Of a stretch of 64,000 nucleotides of DNA, positions 47,308-59,755 are shown piece by piece. This DNA comes from Perilla frutescens (Eukaryota; Streptophyta; Magnoliopsida; Lamiales; Lamiaceae): contig BRKX01000014.1 of the NCBI GenBank assembly GCA_026008535.1, forward strand, positions 46,816,506 to 46,880,505. Reading direction: 5' to 3'. The position numbers and the translations under genes are program-made. Below the pieces are notes generated by a model, which was given only the letters and a program-made list of their open reading frames with translations, was not told where the DNA came from and searched no databases. Numbering within the stretch: position 1 is the stretch's first letter; the number at the start of each line of letters is the position of its first letter.

Positions 47308-49786
47308 AAGTTTGCCCCTAAAAACATTGAATTATATACACAAAGTTGGCTAGAGAATGGTAAAGCAATTGACGCCCTTTTTTTGAAATGAAATATCTTC
47401 TTAAATAAGACTCATAAAGTCAACATGAATGTTTTCTTGACCTAGAGCGAAGCCCAAACCAATTGCATATATATCTTTCTTGTTACGTAGAGAACTTCCT
47501 TATTGAATTGCGGGTAGATCACCAACACTTTTCTACTTTAAGTTGACATCAAATCTTTCCTTCTATCTCCATAAGCATCTTTAATTTCTTGAGATCAACT
47601 ATTTGGAAGAAATTGTCATTATAAATAACTTCGTAGATCATCCTCCGGAACAATTTATGTAGACAAGTGAACTCCATATGTGAACAATTTATCACAATGA
47701 GAAGAAAATAGTAGTGTAACAAAATATTATTATTTTCAAATAATATAAAATATATTTATATTCAATAAAGATGTAAAATTATCTTTTTTTAAACAAATAT
47801 GATAAAAAAAAAAGAATACTCATTCTTGGCAAGTGTGACTCACCCTCCCTAAAAGAGTTTTTTTTTTTTTTCTATGAATTTTACCGTAACATAGAGGGTT
47901 TTTAACTATTTATTATATATGAGTTTTTTTTTTTTTTCCTTCAGAAAACACATGAAATTATATGAATTTCATCTCAAAACTAATTTTAAAAGGATACAGT
48001 AATATTTTAAAATAGAGAATCTGGATCAACCTATAAAAAAGAAATAGAATTTTTTTAATTACGAGGTTCAATTATACAATTGACAAAAAAAAGTGTAGGT
48101 GGGGCAGTTCATTCCATATAGCTCCATCTATTTCAACTCAATATTTATGTAGTTGAGCCTTATCTGATAAGCCAAAACCAAGCTACGTCCCTTTCAACTC
48201 ATAAGACAATCATTAATTTCTCATAACAAAAATTAGGTTAGTAATTATGAAGGGACAATATATATACTACAACAAATTCCAATAATTCAAATATTTTCAC
48301 ATTACCAAAATTAAATTGAGTTTCCCCACATTTTTGTTCACTCGGAGCACCCTTTTAAGTAGCCATTACAAGATTTTGCTCGTGACAAACAATAAAAAAA
48401 TAAAAAAATTTAACTTCCAAATGTCAAGATGTAATTGATCATCAGGTGTATGCATGGACCATAGAAAATTTATCCCTATAGCTTTTGACCCACACCCGTC
48501 ACTTCAATGAAATCCCTTGTCTATTGTTGTGCCTTGCATTAGTGTTTTCTTACAATCACTATTCATCAAATAGATAGGATAGAAATAGGAATGAGAGATT
48601 ACTCTCAAGACAAAAACTTGTGTGATCATTTCACGTGTCAAAATTCATAAGTAAGATTAAAATTCATCACCAATTCCACATTCAGTTGTATACATATTGA
48701 CTTGTATTTATTAACAATATTACTCACAATGTTTCATTTTTGTTAAAGTTCTACACACGAGGTAAGTTTTTTCCGACAACTGAAAATCGAGACATCATAT
48801 CGGAGAACACGTGAATAAAAAAATAATTTCACAAAGGCCAAAACGATGCGAGTCCCGAAAGTCCAACAAAATCCGACTGTCAAATTTCCCCGTGAGTCCT
48901 GAAAGTCCAACATATATTATTTTTAAAATGACAACTTCGAGCAAGATTTAACCATCTTATGTGGGGAGAAGGGCAACATTTATTGTCCACGTATTTTTTG
49001 ATACGGTGATTCAACTTTCAGTTGGCGAACAAACTTACGGAGAGTGTAATTGTAACAAAAATAGAATGTTAATGGTAAAATTGCTATTAAATATAGATTG
49101 ATGTATATTATTTGCTATAAATTACAAACATTGTGATATTAAATATAATTTATCCTAAAAAAAAAGTAAAAAAACCCAATTGAACTATTCAACTTGGCAT
49201 TAATGTGGCGTGGAGCCAAACATTAGTTAGCATTTAACAGTTTGAATTTTGTAGTCTATTGAATGTGATATTTGTGTGATAGATATAGTTTTCCTTATAT
49301 ATAATATATTGTGTATTTATAAATAGTTGACTCACGATAATTGATTTTTTTTAATAAATGAGCGAATAATATTAGAGAGAATTAAAAAAAAAAAAGAATA
49401 ATTGGGCTTCCCCAAAACCCAACTCGTATTTGTTCCTATGAAATCAGAAGCTATATGTAGCCCAATTTCTAATTTCAAGGGTTGCAATTCATATAATTTG
49501 AGATAAATCAGAAAACAAAAATTGGGCTATGTTACATATATTAACAAGCATATTGAATAAATCGAATGACCAATTGGCAGCAATAATATCAACTAGCCAA
49601 TGTGGATAATCAGATGTTCATAATTTGAGATAAATCAGAAAATAAAAATTGGGCAAATTAATATATACAGACAACATATATCATTAGCACTACGATACAT
49701 ATGCTCGTGTCTGGTTAAAACCAATAACAAAATTACTTTGGACTATGAGAATGATCTCTTTAAATTTGTCGAACTTGTTTCCATCT
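47308..49786. other. AT-rich gap, no supported gene
   Basis: Short direct repeats are present: ATAATTTGAGATAAATCAGA at about 49,494 and again at about 49,619, and GAAAGTCCAACA at about 48,858 and 48,901. No ORF has recognisable features. Confidence 0.45.
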
Positions 49787-49791
49787 ATATA

Positions 49792-52700
49792 TGTAGCGCC
49801 TGAACTCGTAGGCCAGTGCGCTAACGGAAACACACACGATGAAATAAAATCACAATAAAATTTTGATAAACTAACATAAATTATTTTTTTGAATTATAAA
49901 AATTCGGACAGCACTTCGTTTAAAATATTAATAAATTACACGCTCATAGGCGTTTACCATTCAACAACCAATCACATAAGATAAGACTTTTTAACCAACC
50001 TATCATTTTAAAATCACACATTTCGAACCACCAATTAAAACATGTTCAATCTGGACTAGTAAAAAATCCAATATTCAACATTCAAATTATGCCAGCAAGG
50101 CCACGACGATCACACGCGTCCATAAAATATTTAAATAATTCATAAACATACATCGGAAGCATAATTAATCATATTTGTTAATCAAAACTGAATAGAGTCA
50201 ATATTTCAAAAAAACTAAAATATGGTCAACCATACAACATGTCCACATTAGTCCACGTCCGCCACTTGCAGTCATCAATTACCTGAAAATATTTTTAAAT
50301 AGTGGGGCTGAGTGCCAGAAAACACTCTGTGGGAATACTCATACATTCGTCCAATAATTTGCAATAAGAATATCCATAAATTCACATTTGACATGTCATA
50401 AATCATACGCTCAATAGACATAGTGGAGACTGGCCCTAATGTGATCACATATAAACTATAACATATTCATAACATGAACATATTCATAAGTAATTGCACG
50501 GAGTGCCATATTCGGAATTCCTCATATGAGTCGTGTCAATACACATTGAGCAACATAAACATAAATAATTTTTCATAACGGACGAAAGTTTAAATATATT
50601 TTCGAAAGCATTTTAGTAAGTAAACCCACCTTATAGCTAAATTAGCTGAAGCTTTAATCACGACTTCTCATCCGAAGCCAGCTATCGAATTAATACCTTA
50701 TGCTTAAATATTGGAATAGCCTTAATCGTCGTCCTAAACGGGTATCGGGTTAAGACCTATACATCGGAACTATATCTTAATAACATATTAATCTTCTACA
50801 CATATACTATAATATAAATAAGGATCTAGGGAACGAGTCCCTAAAACAAGAGCGTAATCTGGCGTCGCTTAAAGGTCGAACGGTTGGTCCTAGCTTAAAT
50901 AAAAATGTAACGAAGTCCTCGATCGTGCAAATAAATGCCTTAAATACATAAAAGAAAATTATCATACTTAATATATGATTTAAAGAATCATATAAAATAA
51001 AATGAAAAATTGATTTATTATATCATACACTTAATTTTCAAACTTAATTTCAATTAAGCAAAATGATAAAATAAAAATAAAATAAAATAATAACATAATT
51101 TTGGTAGCCAAGAGGGTTTGAACACCTAACCAATAACATAAAACAAAACAATAACAACATAACCAATAGGCTAGAAAGATTTATACAACATTAATTAAAC
51201 TGTTTTAATTAAATACACTCATAAATGCTTAGGTAAACAATAACAACATAACCACTAGGCTGCTATTAAACCAGAACATTAACCATTAGACTATATAGCA
51301 TTTTCAAAATTCAAAGCATGGTTTTAGTTAAATAAAGGCAATAATGCATGCATTAATTAAAGTAAAATAAAAATAACTGTTTTCAAAGAGAATTGAACTC
51401 TAGACCTAGCATGATTTTCGAAAATTAAGCTTTTCATTAATTATAAAAGGTTCAAAATAATCTTATGTTAAAAAGAATAAAAAGGATAGAAATTACTTCA
51501 AGCAGATTTGAACCATTAACCTTTAACATAAAAATTTGAAATCCTACCATTTGGACAATCATTAATTTCAAAAATTGTTTAATAGTGTTAATTACATAAA
51601 TTTCAGAATTAACTAGGAATAAAATTATATAAAATGTATTTCATAAGTTTTGAACCTTGGACCTATCATAGCAAAAATCCAGAATATAACCACTGGGCCA
51701 AAGACCATTTTCGAAAATTAGAGCATATTTTTATTTAAATATAGAGCATAATTATATTTGAATAAAAATGCATAAATTGTATGTTCAAAAGGGATTTTGA
51801 ACCCTTGGCCTAAGTTTATTAAAAATAGAATTTTCACCATTACACCATATAACAAATTTCAAAATTAAGAGCTTGAATTTAATTAAATAAATCATAAATT
51901 AAACTTAGAGCTCATAATGTAAAAATAAGAATTTATCCATTTAGACTATAATTGAACTTTGAAATATATTCCAAGATTTATAATTAACATGTCATAAACA
52001 TATGCCTCAATTGAATATTTAAATTGCTAACAATAAAGCTAGATCTAAAACCTTGCAATTTAATTATAGAGATTTATTCATTAAAATAAGATCATATTTT
52101 TATAAACATTTCCAAACTTTTAGTTATACTTACCTATATTAAAATAGCATAGAATATAAATTAAATACATAAAGGATAAAAAAATAAAACTCAAGCGCGC
52201 GCGCGCACACACACACTGTTCACGAAAAATAATTTACAAAAAAAAGGTTTATTAATTTCAATAACATTTACATCAACACTATCAATGAACATTCATAGTT
52301 TTTCACCTCATCTTTCACCCATTCCCCTTTTAATGTGCTCAAGAACATCAAAATAATAAGAACATTAAATAAAAAAAAATATCCTTTAAAATGGGCAACC
52401 AAAACAGCCCGTAAATCTACATTTATAACCATAAAAATCGAAATATAAATTGAAAAAAATAAAGAAGAAACGAGATTCTAAAAAGTTAGGGTATAACCCA
52501 TTCTTAGATCCGAAAATCAGATGCCTAAACCTCAAAATCTTTCAAAAATAATCGGAGAAAAGGAAAGAGAAGAAGAAGACGAATCTAAAAGCGTAATTGC
52601 ATGTCAAAAATTCCACCGGAAAATTTTTCTAGCGGTGGAGGCGGCGGCCGGTGGTGGAGGAGAGGGGAGGGGTCGAGAGAGAGAGGGAGAAGGGGAGAGG

Positions 52701-53049
52701 GGATTGATCCCTTTGAATGAAGTGGAATGAGAAAAAAGGAGGCTTAAGTGGTAATGGGGAGGTATTTATACCTCTCAATAACTTAATCCTAAAATTCAAT
52801 TAAATCATAACTTGGTCAATTGAAGTCTAACAAAGATGAAATCAAGTTCTATGGATTCGTATTGACGAGCACTATCGTCTAACATGTTCGATCAACTCGA
52901 TCGGATAATAATTGGACCATGAATAATTAAAATCGTACTTGGGCTAGAAAGCCCATCATTTGGACCTTTTTACTAAAAATGGGTACAACTTAAATATTTG
53001 GGCTCTAGAAAATTCATTGGACCTCATTAATTGGATTTGGGGTGTTACA
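49792..53049 (-). mobile_element. Long LTR-like element, 3.26 kb, TGTAACACCCC end
   Basis: On the minus strand it starts TGTAACACCCCAAATCC (53049) and ends ...GGCGCTACA (49792), with ATATA on both sides (49787-49791, 53050-53054). The 5-bp duplication is in AT-rich DNA and so only moderate evidence. A TATAAATA box lies near 52,770 (minus). TGTAACACC starts and great length recall LTRs of Del/Tekay-type chromoviruses, hence a solo-LTR reading; no retroelement domain lies inside or adjacent. A 69-codon ORF at 52521-52730 (+) is low complexity and not supported as a gene. A (GC)n(AC)n run is at about 52,196-52,217. Confidence 0.6.
51100..51960. repeat. Degenerate tRNA-like tandem array, about six units of about 140 bp
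   Basis: Units begin near 51,109, 51,236, 51,380, 51,501, 51,645 and 51,787. The clearest (51,650-51,710) reads on the minus strand TGGCCCAGTGG (box A-like) then GGTCCAAGGTTCAAAAC (box B-like), about 50 bases apart. Others keep TTTGAAC..CTTGGCCT and ACCACTAGGC / ACCATTAGAC elements. Between them lie AT-rich linkers with TTAATTAAA. It lies within the LTR-like element at 49792-53049. Confidence 0.6.
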
Positions 53050-53770
53050 ATATATATAACTATATTTTTGTATTTACATATGTGTATGTATTATGGTATA
53101 GCATATTAGTTTTTGATGAATTGTTTAACTGAGTTTTTTAATTTTTTTTTCTTTCGAAAATTCTCAAACGGTGATTTTAAATCAAGTGACAGGAGAGCGA
53201 GTTTTTCTTTTTTTGGATGAAGAAATCCCTAGTACTGACGTTGCTTGTTGGTGTGCTTTGGTAGCCGATAGGATCACCGGTTACACATTCTCTATTATAC
53301 TTCATATTTCACTATCAAATTAAGAATTTTTATTCTATTTTTTTTCTTTAATTTCAGTTTTTTGTGATTTAGATTGATTTTATAATTATTAATTAGTGTC
53401 CATTTTATCCAATTAGGGTATAGATTTATTTGTATTATTTAATTTTTATTTTAAGTTAATAAATGGAAATTATATTGCATAGTTAAAATTTATAATTTTT
53501 TTAATTTCATTTTTTTGTGATAATTATTTCTCGGAGTTTATTATATGAGTAAATGGATGAATCTAGCTTATTTTAGAATAAGGAATTCTTTTCTAGCCAA
53601 GTGTTTTAAAATATTCTTTGTTGACCAAAATAAAATTTTATGACTATACTATCCTTAAGGGAATTGATCTAATAAGGCACTTGTGTAGGTGTCTTATTTG
53701 ATTTAGTAATTAAATTGATTTATCTTTGAATTTTCTTCAAATTTATCCTAAGTTGCCACTTGCTCAAGAA

Positions 53771-55363
53771 ATGCCACTACAATTTCGCAGCAAGCATGGT
53801 GATGAAGGACATCTTCGACACTCAAAAATGCAGGATAAAAGAAAATTCGGAGAAGTAGTTCTGAGTTTTCGTAGGGAAAAGGATCTTGAAGAACAAGAGA
53901 TCCAAATCCTCAAAGCTTCTTTAGTATCACATCAAGATATTAAGGAAGAAGCAAAGATATCCCTCGAAGACGTCAGACGGAAGATAGTCAGAAACTATAA
54001 TGAAAATCCGCTAGTCTGGTGGGGAAAGAACCAACTCAAAGCAACCTTGAAGGTTAAGGCCGGAAAAGAGTTCGTTAGATACAAGCCTATCCTGATGAAC
54101 ATCAAAGATCAAAAGGATATGCAAACAATCATCAAAGAACACCTTGATCTCAAGCTGATTAAACCAGGGAATTCACCATACAGCAGCCCCGGATTCTTAG
54201 TAAGGAATCATGGTGAGATTAATTAAAAGAGGTAAACCAAGACTAGTCATTAATTACAAAGGGATTAATGACATTCTTGAGTTTGACGGATATTTTATCC
54301 CAAGTAGAGAACATCTTATTAACTGCATACGGAATGCTAGGATATTCTCTAAGTTTGATTGCAAGTCAGGTTTCTACTAGATTCGCATGGACGAGGAAAG
54401 CAAAAGGTTTACGGCCTTTTCAACACCACAAGGGCATTATGTCTGGAATGCAATGCCGATGGGGTTAGCCAACGCACCCCCCAAATATTTCAGAGGAAGA
54501 TGGATAATCTTTTTAAAGATTATTTCTCTTTTATGTTTGTCTATATTGATGACATTCTAATTGCATAAAAAAGTATAGATGAACATCTCAAACATCTGGA
54601 GATCTTTGCAGATGTTTGTCATAAAGAGGGCCTTGTGCTGTCAGAAAAGAAGGCAGTAATACCTACCCGGAAGATGGAATTCTTGGGAATCGAGGTGGAT
54701 GAATCAGGAATCATTCTGCAAAATCATATTGTAGAAAGGGTTCAGAAGTTCCCTGATGTTCTTAAGGAAAAGAAGCAACTACAGAGTTTTCTGGGAGTTG
54801 TCAATTTTGCAGGAATCTTTATAAAAAATCTTGCAAAATACAGGAAGGTGTTCAGTAACCTTCTAAAGAAGGATACACCATTTGTGTGGACAAACGAACA
54901 TCAACAAGGAATCAGACAGCTAAAGAAGATATGCGAAAATCTCCCAAAACTAGCTATACCACAAGATGAGGATGAATTGATTCTCTATATAGATGCAAGT
55001 GATCATTGGTGGGCAGCCGTGCTTACAAAGATTACACCCAACGGAGAGGAACCCTGTAGATATTGCAGTGGTCTCTTTTCAGATAGCGAGGGCATTCGAT
55101 GGCATATCAATGAAAAGGAGTTCATTGCAGTTCGGAAGCCATTTAAAAAATGGCCTCTGTTTCTCTTAGCAAAGAAGTTCACTCTAAAAGTTGATAACAC
55201 ACAAGTTAAAGCTTTCTTGAAAAATAAAATTGAATCTAAACCTGAGAAAGCTAGACTAATAAGATGGCAAGCGGAATGTCAATATTATTTATTTGACATT
55301 ATTGTGATAAAATCTCATAAAAATATTCTTGCAGATTTCCTAACGAGAGATGGAAGCGATTGA
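53771..55363 (+). pseudogene. Pararetroviral RT-RNase H remnant, copy 2
   Basis: It starts in the protease C-terminal region. RT YIDDI is near 54,543; RNase H LYIDASDHWWAAVL has IDAS where copy 1 has TDAS. Breaks: a 4-base insertion near 54,222 making a stop, TAG near 54,377, an extra C near 54,480 and TAA near 54,566. Open from 54635 to the TGA at 55361-55363. Confidence 0.9.
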
Positions 55364-55544
55364 GGTCGATGCCATCATGATTGCGCAGAGGCACTTCACT
55401 GAAAACATGGAGTTGCTTCAGCGTGAATGGAACGAGCTGGTTCTTCATGCTGAACAAGCAGGAAGAATGCAATAAGCAGACCAAAACAAGGTCAACTAGA
55501 GAATACGAGCATGTGTAAAGACTCAGGGGCAGCTTTGGTCAGCT

Positions 55545-56657
55545 ATGCATGAACCCCTCTTCCGGGCCATCAACTTACCATTGATGAAAGGAGAGTTAGC
55601 AGTACCGACCTGTAAAATGGAAGTAGGGGATTCAAATACCCCTAGCACGAGTTCTAAGCCGGTGATTTCTAAAGAAACACGGGCCCAAGATAAAATTGAG
55701 AGTCAGGGATCACACTCTGAACCATCAAGTCAACCCAGCACCTCTGGGGTTAAAGAGGGAGAGATTAATCTTAGACCCATGATGGGTACCTCTAAGATTA
55801 ATACTAACAAGTCTGAAGCTTCATCTTGGCAGGTTTATCAAGCTAACTGGGAAAAACTCTGTACTAGACAGGGAATCAATCCGTCTAAAACAAAGGTTGA
55901 TATCTCTGGAAAGTACCCAAGGGTGTGGATGTTACTAGGAACCAATCCACACGAAGTCAAGCAATGGTATGAGTTTGGGGCATTAGCTTCAATTCAGACC
56001 ATGTCACCAGGCTTCCCAGAAATCAAGTGTCTACCAAAGTGGATAAAGGAAGCCGTGCAAGAGTCCTGGGCTAACAATGATATGCTCAGCCGAGGAGATG
56101 TTCTTGAGCTATACTTCATCAGTGCTGCTCCGGAACCAGTAGGAAAATGGAATCATGAGGCCTTTCACTACATAAGGCTTCAAAGGCCAGATTCCAGAAA
56201 ATGGGGTGATATCAGAACCTCATCTGAAGAAATCCCACTAATCGCCTCCATTACAGAAGATCAAATATCGACTAGGCGAGCATGGGGATTATGGGTCTGT
56301 CTCACTGAGATAGACAAAGTCAATTTCCCATTCAAGTTTTTCCACAATTCTGCAAATGGGTCATTCCTGTTAAATACCATGACAGGGAGAACATCGAGAT
56401 TTGCTGAGGATCTGTTCGAGAAGAAAAGGTCCTTGATATGGGAGAGCAAGCTTGCTATGTGCAAAGAAACTCATCGCAAGTACTGCAACATGGCTCATTT
56501 TGGGCAATGGGACAATCGAGTATGCTTGGATTGCCAGAACCAGAAGGAGCCAAAGTTCAGAAAAGGGTTCCGTCCAAGGATGGAACGAAAGCGAGCGGGG
56601 GAGGATAAACATCCAATGCCGAAAACAAGGATGCCAAGAGCCCCACTAAAAAAGTAG
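55545..56657 (+). CDS. Pararetroviral TAV-like protein, open reading frame (copy 2)
   Basis: 370 uninterrupted codons, ATG 55545, TAG 56655-56657. N-terminal third (to about 110) is Ser/Thr/Glu/Lys-rich and likely disordered. The core (about 115-300) contains DISGKYPRVWMLLGTNPHEV and an aromatic GLWVCLTEID block. A C-terminal CX2C pair (VCLDCQNQ) near 325 is followed by a basic Pro-rich tail. By position and layout it corresponds to the transactivator/viroplasmin of Caulimoviridae, which promotes reinitiation on polycistronic RNA. Sequence match to known TAVs is not verified. Upstream promoter context is decayed. Confidence 0.75.
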   Translation: MHEPLFRAINLPLMKGELAVPTCKMEVGDSNTPSTSSKPVISKETRAQDKIESQGSHSEPSSQPSTSGVKEGEINLRPMMGTSKINTNKSEASSWQVYQANWEKLCTRQGINPSKTKVDISGKYPRVWMLLGTNPHEVKQWYEFGALASIQTMSPGFPEIKCLPKWIKEAVQESWANNDMLSRGDVLELYFISAAPEPVGKWNHEAFHYIRLQRPDSRKWGDIRTSSEEIPLIASITEDQISTRRAWGLWVCLTEIDKVNFPFKFFHNSANGSFLLNTMTGRTSRFAEDLFEKKRSLIWESKLAMCKETHRKYCNMAHFGQWDNRVCLDCQNQKEPKFRKGFRPRMERKRAGEDKHPMPKTRMPRAPLKK

Positions 56658-56938
56658 CTGCCTGACAAGGGAATGTGGAGACATGTGATCACAGATCATG
56701 TAACCCAAAAGAAGAGGCCACTAGCACCAAACGACAGAAGCTGAGTGGTCCAACACAAGAGGCACATGGTGCCATTATTTGTGGGTACCTCCACCCACAA
56801 CCACTTTCATTTGAGGATAAAAGAACCGGGCCCAACCACTAATTCAAAAGAAAGTGTCGGCAGAAAGGGCCACTCACGTGAATTGCAGAGCTAAATAATG
56901 GTGGTGAAGTAGAAGGATCCCCCCCTTCTGTAAAACAA

Positions 56939-57135
56939 GAAACTGGAGGAAGAAAGGATCATCTAACATTTTCTTATCTTTCTTCAAAAATTGTAATAGT
57001 TATAATGTTTTGAGTGTTCTTAGTATATGAGCGTGGTGAGGATTCTAGCTACCATGTGTAGCTAAACAAGTTTGTCTCCTCCCTAAAGGAGATTTACTTA
57101 TTTATAATAAATGTATTATTATTCCTAAATAAAAT
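56939..57135 (+). promoter_or_regulatory. Decayed pararetroviral promoter with poly(A) signal, copy 2
   Basis: The position equal to the copy-1 TATA box reads TGTAAAA (56939-56945). The G-box CACGTG upstream is kept (about 56,875-56,880). AATAAA at about 57,127-57,132 is kept. Confidence 0.65.
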
Positions 57136-58089
57136 CCAGGCTTTTGCTCATCCCTTGTGTTCATCATATATATATATACTATATAGCAGAAAATTACTCT
57201 ACACCTCGTGCAGGAAACGAACGTGGGTTGCGCTGTGTGTTGCTGAAGGAGTTAGTTGCTGGAAACCATAGGTTGCGATCGTGTGGTTGGCAAGGCCGTA
57301 AAATCCCGATGAAAATACCCGGCAACATTCCAGTCAAAAAGGTATGAATCTGGTTTATAGTATTATGTATTTAATTTACGGAAGCATGATGGGCCTGATA
57401 TGGTCGTAATGGACTATTTCCGTTTGGTCCTGAAAGTGATATACTAGGATTGAATTTTAAAGAAAGTCATTTAAGGGTATGATAGTCATTTGATGGTATG
57501 ATTGGTTAGAAAAGAAGGTTTGATTCTTCTTGGCTAAAAAAGAATGTGTTATTCTGAATTGGACTATTTTTATATTATAACTGATTTTTATTTTTATAAT
57601 AAATATCATTGAACTCATAATTTAATAGTGAAACATGAAAATTAATAAAAAATGTGTAACAGGAGATCCGAACTGGCTTGTATAGTAGCCACTTTATTCA
57701 ACAAAATTATTTGGTTTATGTAACTATGATTGTCATAACCTAATTGTTATTTTAATTTAATTTGGGATGGACAATGTTTGGTCCTCAAAGGCCAAACGAC
57801 ACACGTTTTTACATTTTATTAATTAAATTATTTTAATTTTGTGACTTTTTAACCACACGCGCACGCACACATATATATAGGGTTGGGTTCAAAAGGAACC
57901 ACACCCTATGTGAGAATCAAGAACCAATCTGAGCCATATATTCGGTATATTTGGACGGTCTAGATCTGATTCATATTTTAAAAAATGCGGTGGCAATCTT
58001 GTAATAACGTCCAACTGCGCTGCCCCTGAATCTTAGTAAGGGTAAAATCGGAAAATATACGAATACTCAGAATTTACGTGTATATTTTT

Positions 58090-58180
58090 CAATTTAAGGT
58101 TTTAGCACTATCATTTCTTATTTTAGCACTGTCATGGCCTTTTTTAGCACTGTCATGGTCTTTTTTAGCATTGTCATGTC
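58090..58180 (+). repeat. TTTTAGCACTGTCATG subterminal repeats, block 1
   Basis: Three to four units of about 25 bases with TTTTAGCACTGTCATGG cores. Confidence 0.85.
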
Positions 58181-58637
58181 TTATTCCAGCAGATCAAATT
58201 TTGTAATAATACGTGCGTGCATCTGCCAAATTCTTGTACCACCGAGTGATTTCTCGTGGATTGAAGAATCCGATGTTAGCGAGTACGTCAGATTTTGTTA
58301 TTTTAATTTATGAAAGCTATTATGGATTAATTTTTGTATATGGTATTTATCTCAAAAAAAGAAAAGATAAGAAGAATTTGTAAATGTTATAATGTGAAGC
58401 TCTCTCTCTCTCTCTCTGTTTTATTAATTAATTTAATGTTACAGATTCTTTCGAGCACATCCAAAGTCCCAAGCAGTAGAAATCTCTAGTTATGCAAAAA
58501 GAGTTAGAGACTTGCAACTTCTTCTCTCAACTCAAATTAAGAAAAGTATTATATGCAGTCGAGAAATTCTTTATAAATTTAAATTTTGACAGGCTAATAT
58601 AACTATGCAAGGCACAGAAGTGATAACAAAGAACTGG

Positions 58638-58638
<1 letters not shown>

Positions 58639-58681
<43 letters not shown>
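58639..58681. repeat. (TA)n microsatellite
   Basis: About 21 TA units inside the 57880-61275 element. Confidence 0.95.
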
Positions 58682-58685
<4 letters not shown>

Positions 58686-58754
58686 GTTGATAAATTTTCT
58701 ATTAAGTGATGAGTAAAATAAGATAAAAGTTCATGCTATATAAATGTTGATAAA

Positions 58755-58960
58755 TTTTTTTATTTTAGCACTGTTATGACCTTTTTTAGCATGACTCTTT
58801 TAGGGTTTTAGCACTGTCATTTTCTATTTTAGCATTGTCATGACTTATTTTAGCATGACTCTTTTAGGGTTTTAGCACTGTCATTTTTTTATTTTAGCAT
58901 TGTTATGGCCTTTTTTAGCATTGTCATGGTCTTTTTTAGCATTGTCATGACTTATTTTTT
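58755..58960 (+). repeat. TTTTAGCACTGTCATG repeats, block 2
   Basis: About eight units including the longer form CATGACTCTTTTAGGGTTTT. Confidence 0.9.
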
Positions 58961-59275
58961 AGATAACTAAATTTTTGTCATGCATGGCATATATGGCTAG
59001 GTAATTCATATTTTTGGGATATGTGTGCTATTAGTCTATTATCAAATATATGGTCCTTTATGAATAATCACCATAACATTCTGAATTGTATCAATCATGT
59101 TACATAGAGCGCATCTATATAATTAGTAACATAGGTAGGTATTTTTGCTTTTTGATAATAAAAAAATGAAGAACTTTAAATTATTAATTAACTAGCACTA
59201 TATATGTAGTTTCATTAACTTTTTTCTTTCTTAGGATCTGAACTGACCACGAACTCATTGAGGATTTGAGGTCAT

Positions 59276-59310
<35 letters not shown>

Positions 59311-59469
59311 GATGAAAGCAAATATAGTGATCTAACTTTCATCTATTATTACATCTAAGCTTTCCATCAAGCTTATACCTAAAATTAAACAATATATAAT
59401 TACATGGTAAATTCCATAATATAGAACACCTCCAATGCATGATCCCCATTCTACTCGCAACCCATACTG

Positions 59470-59755
59470 TTCTATTTTAGCACTGTTATGACTTTTTTAG
59501 CATGGCTCTTTTAGGGTTTTAGCACTGCTATTTTCTATTTTAGCACTGTCATGGTCTTTTTTAGCATTGTCATGACTTGTTTTAGCATGACTCTTTCAGG
59601 GTTTTAGCACTGTCATTTTCTATTTTAGCACTGTCATGGTCTTTTTTAGCATGACTCTTTTAGGTTTTAGCACTGTGATTTTCTATTTTAGCATTGTCAT
59701 GACTTATTTTAGCATGGATCTTTTAGGATTTTTAGCACTGTCATGACTTATATTT
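59470..59755 (+). repeat. TTTTAGCACTGTCATG repeats, block 3
   Basis: About a dozen units in the same orientation as blocks 1 and 2, with higher-order repetition of CATGACTCTTTTAGGGTTTT. Confidence 0.9.

Larger units (their letters stand above)
53565..57560 (+). mobile_element. Endogenous pararetrovirus copy 2, internally deleted
   Basis: About 4 kb. It keeps the leader-side arm (53565-53765), then jumps into the protease end of pol (53771, equivalent to 43505 of copy 1), and continues through pol, the TAV-like ORF, promoter region and the downstream arm. Primer site, ORF I, coat protein, movement protein and most of protease are missing. GCCACT is present at both sides of the junction (53754-53759 and 53773-53778). 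It is about 5-10% different from copy 1 by eye, so it is not a recent duplicate. Same strand as copy 1. Confidence 0.88.

Noticed and set aside
52521..52730. 69-codon ORF rich in Gly, Glu and Arg
   Set aside because: Comes from GA/GGC-rich low-complexity DNA in the leader of the LTR-like element (coding strand is minus).
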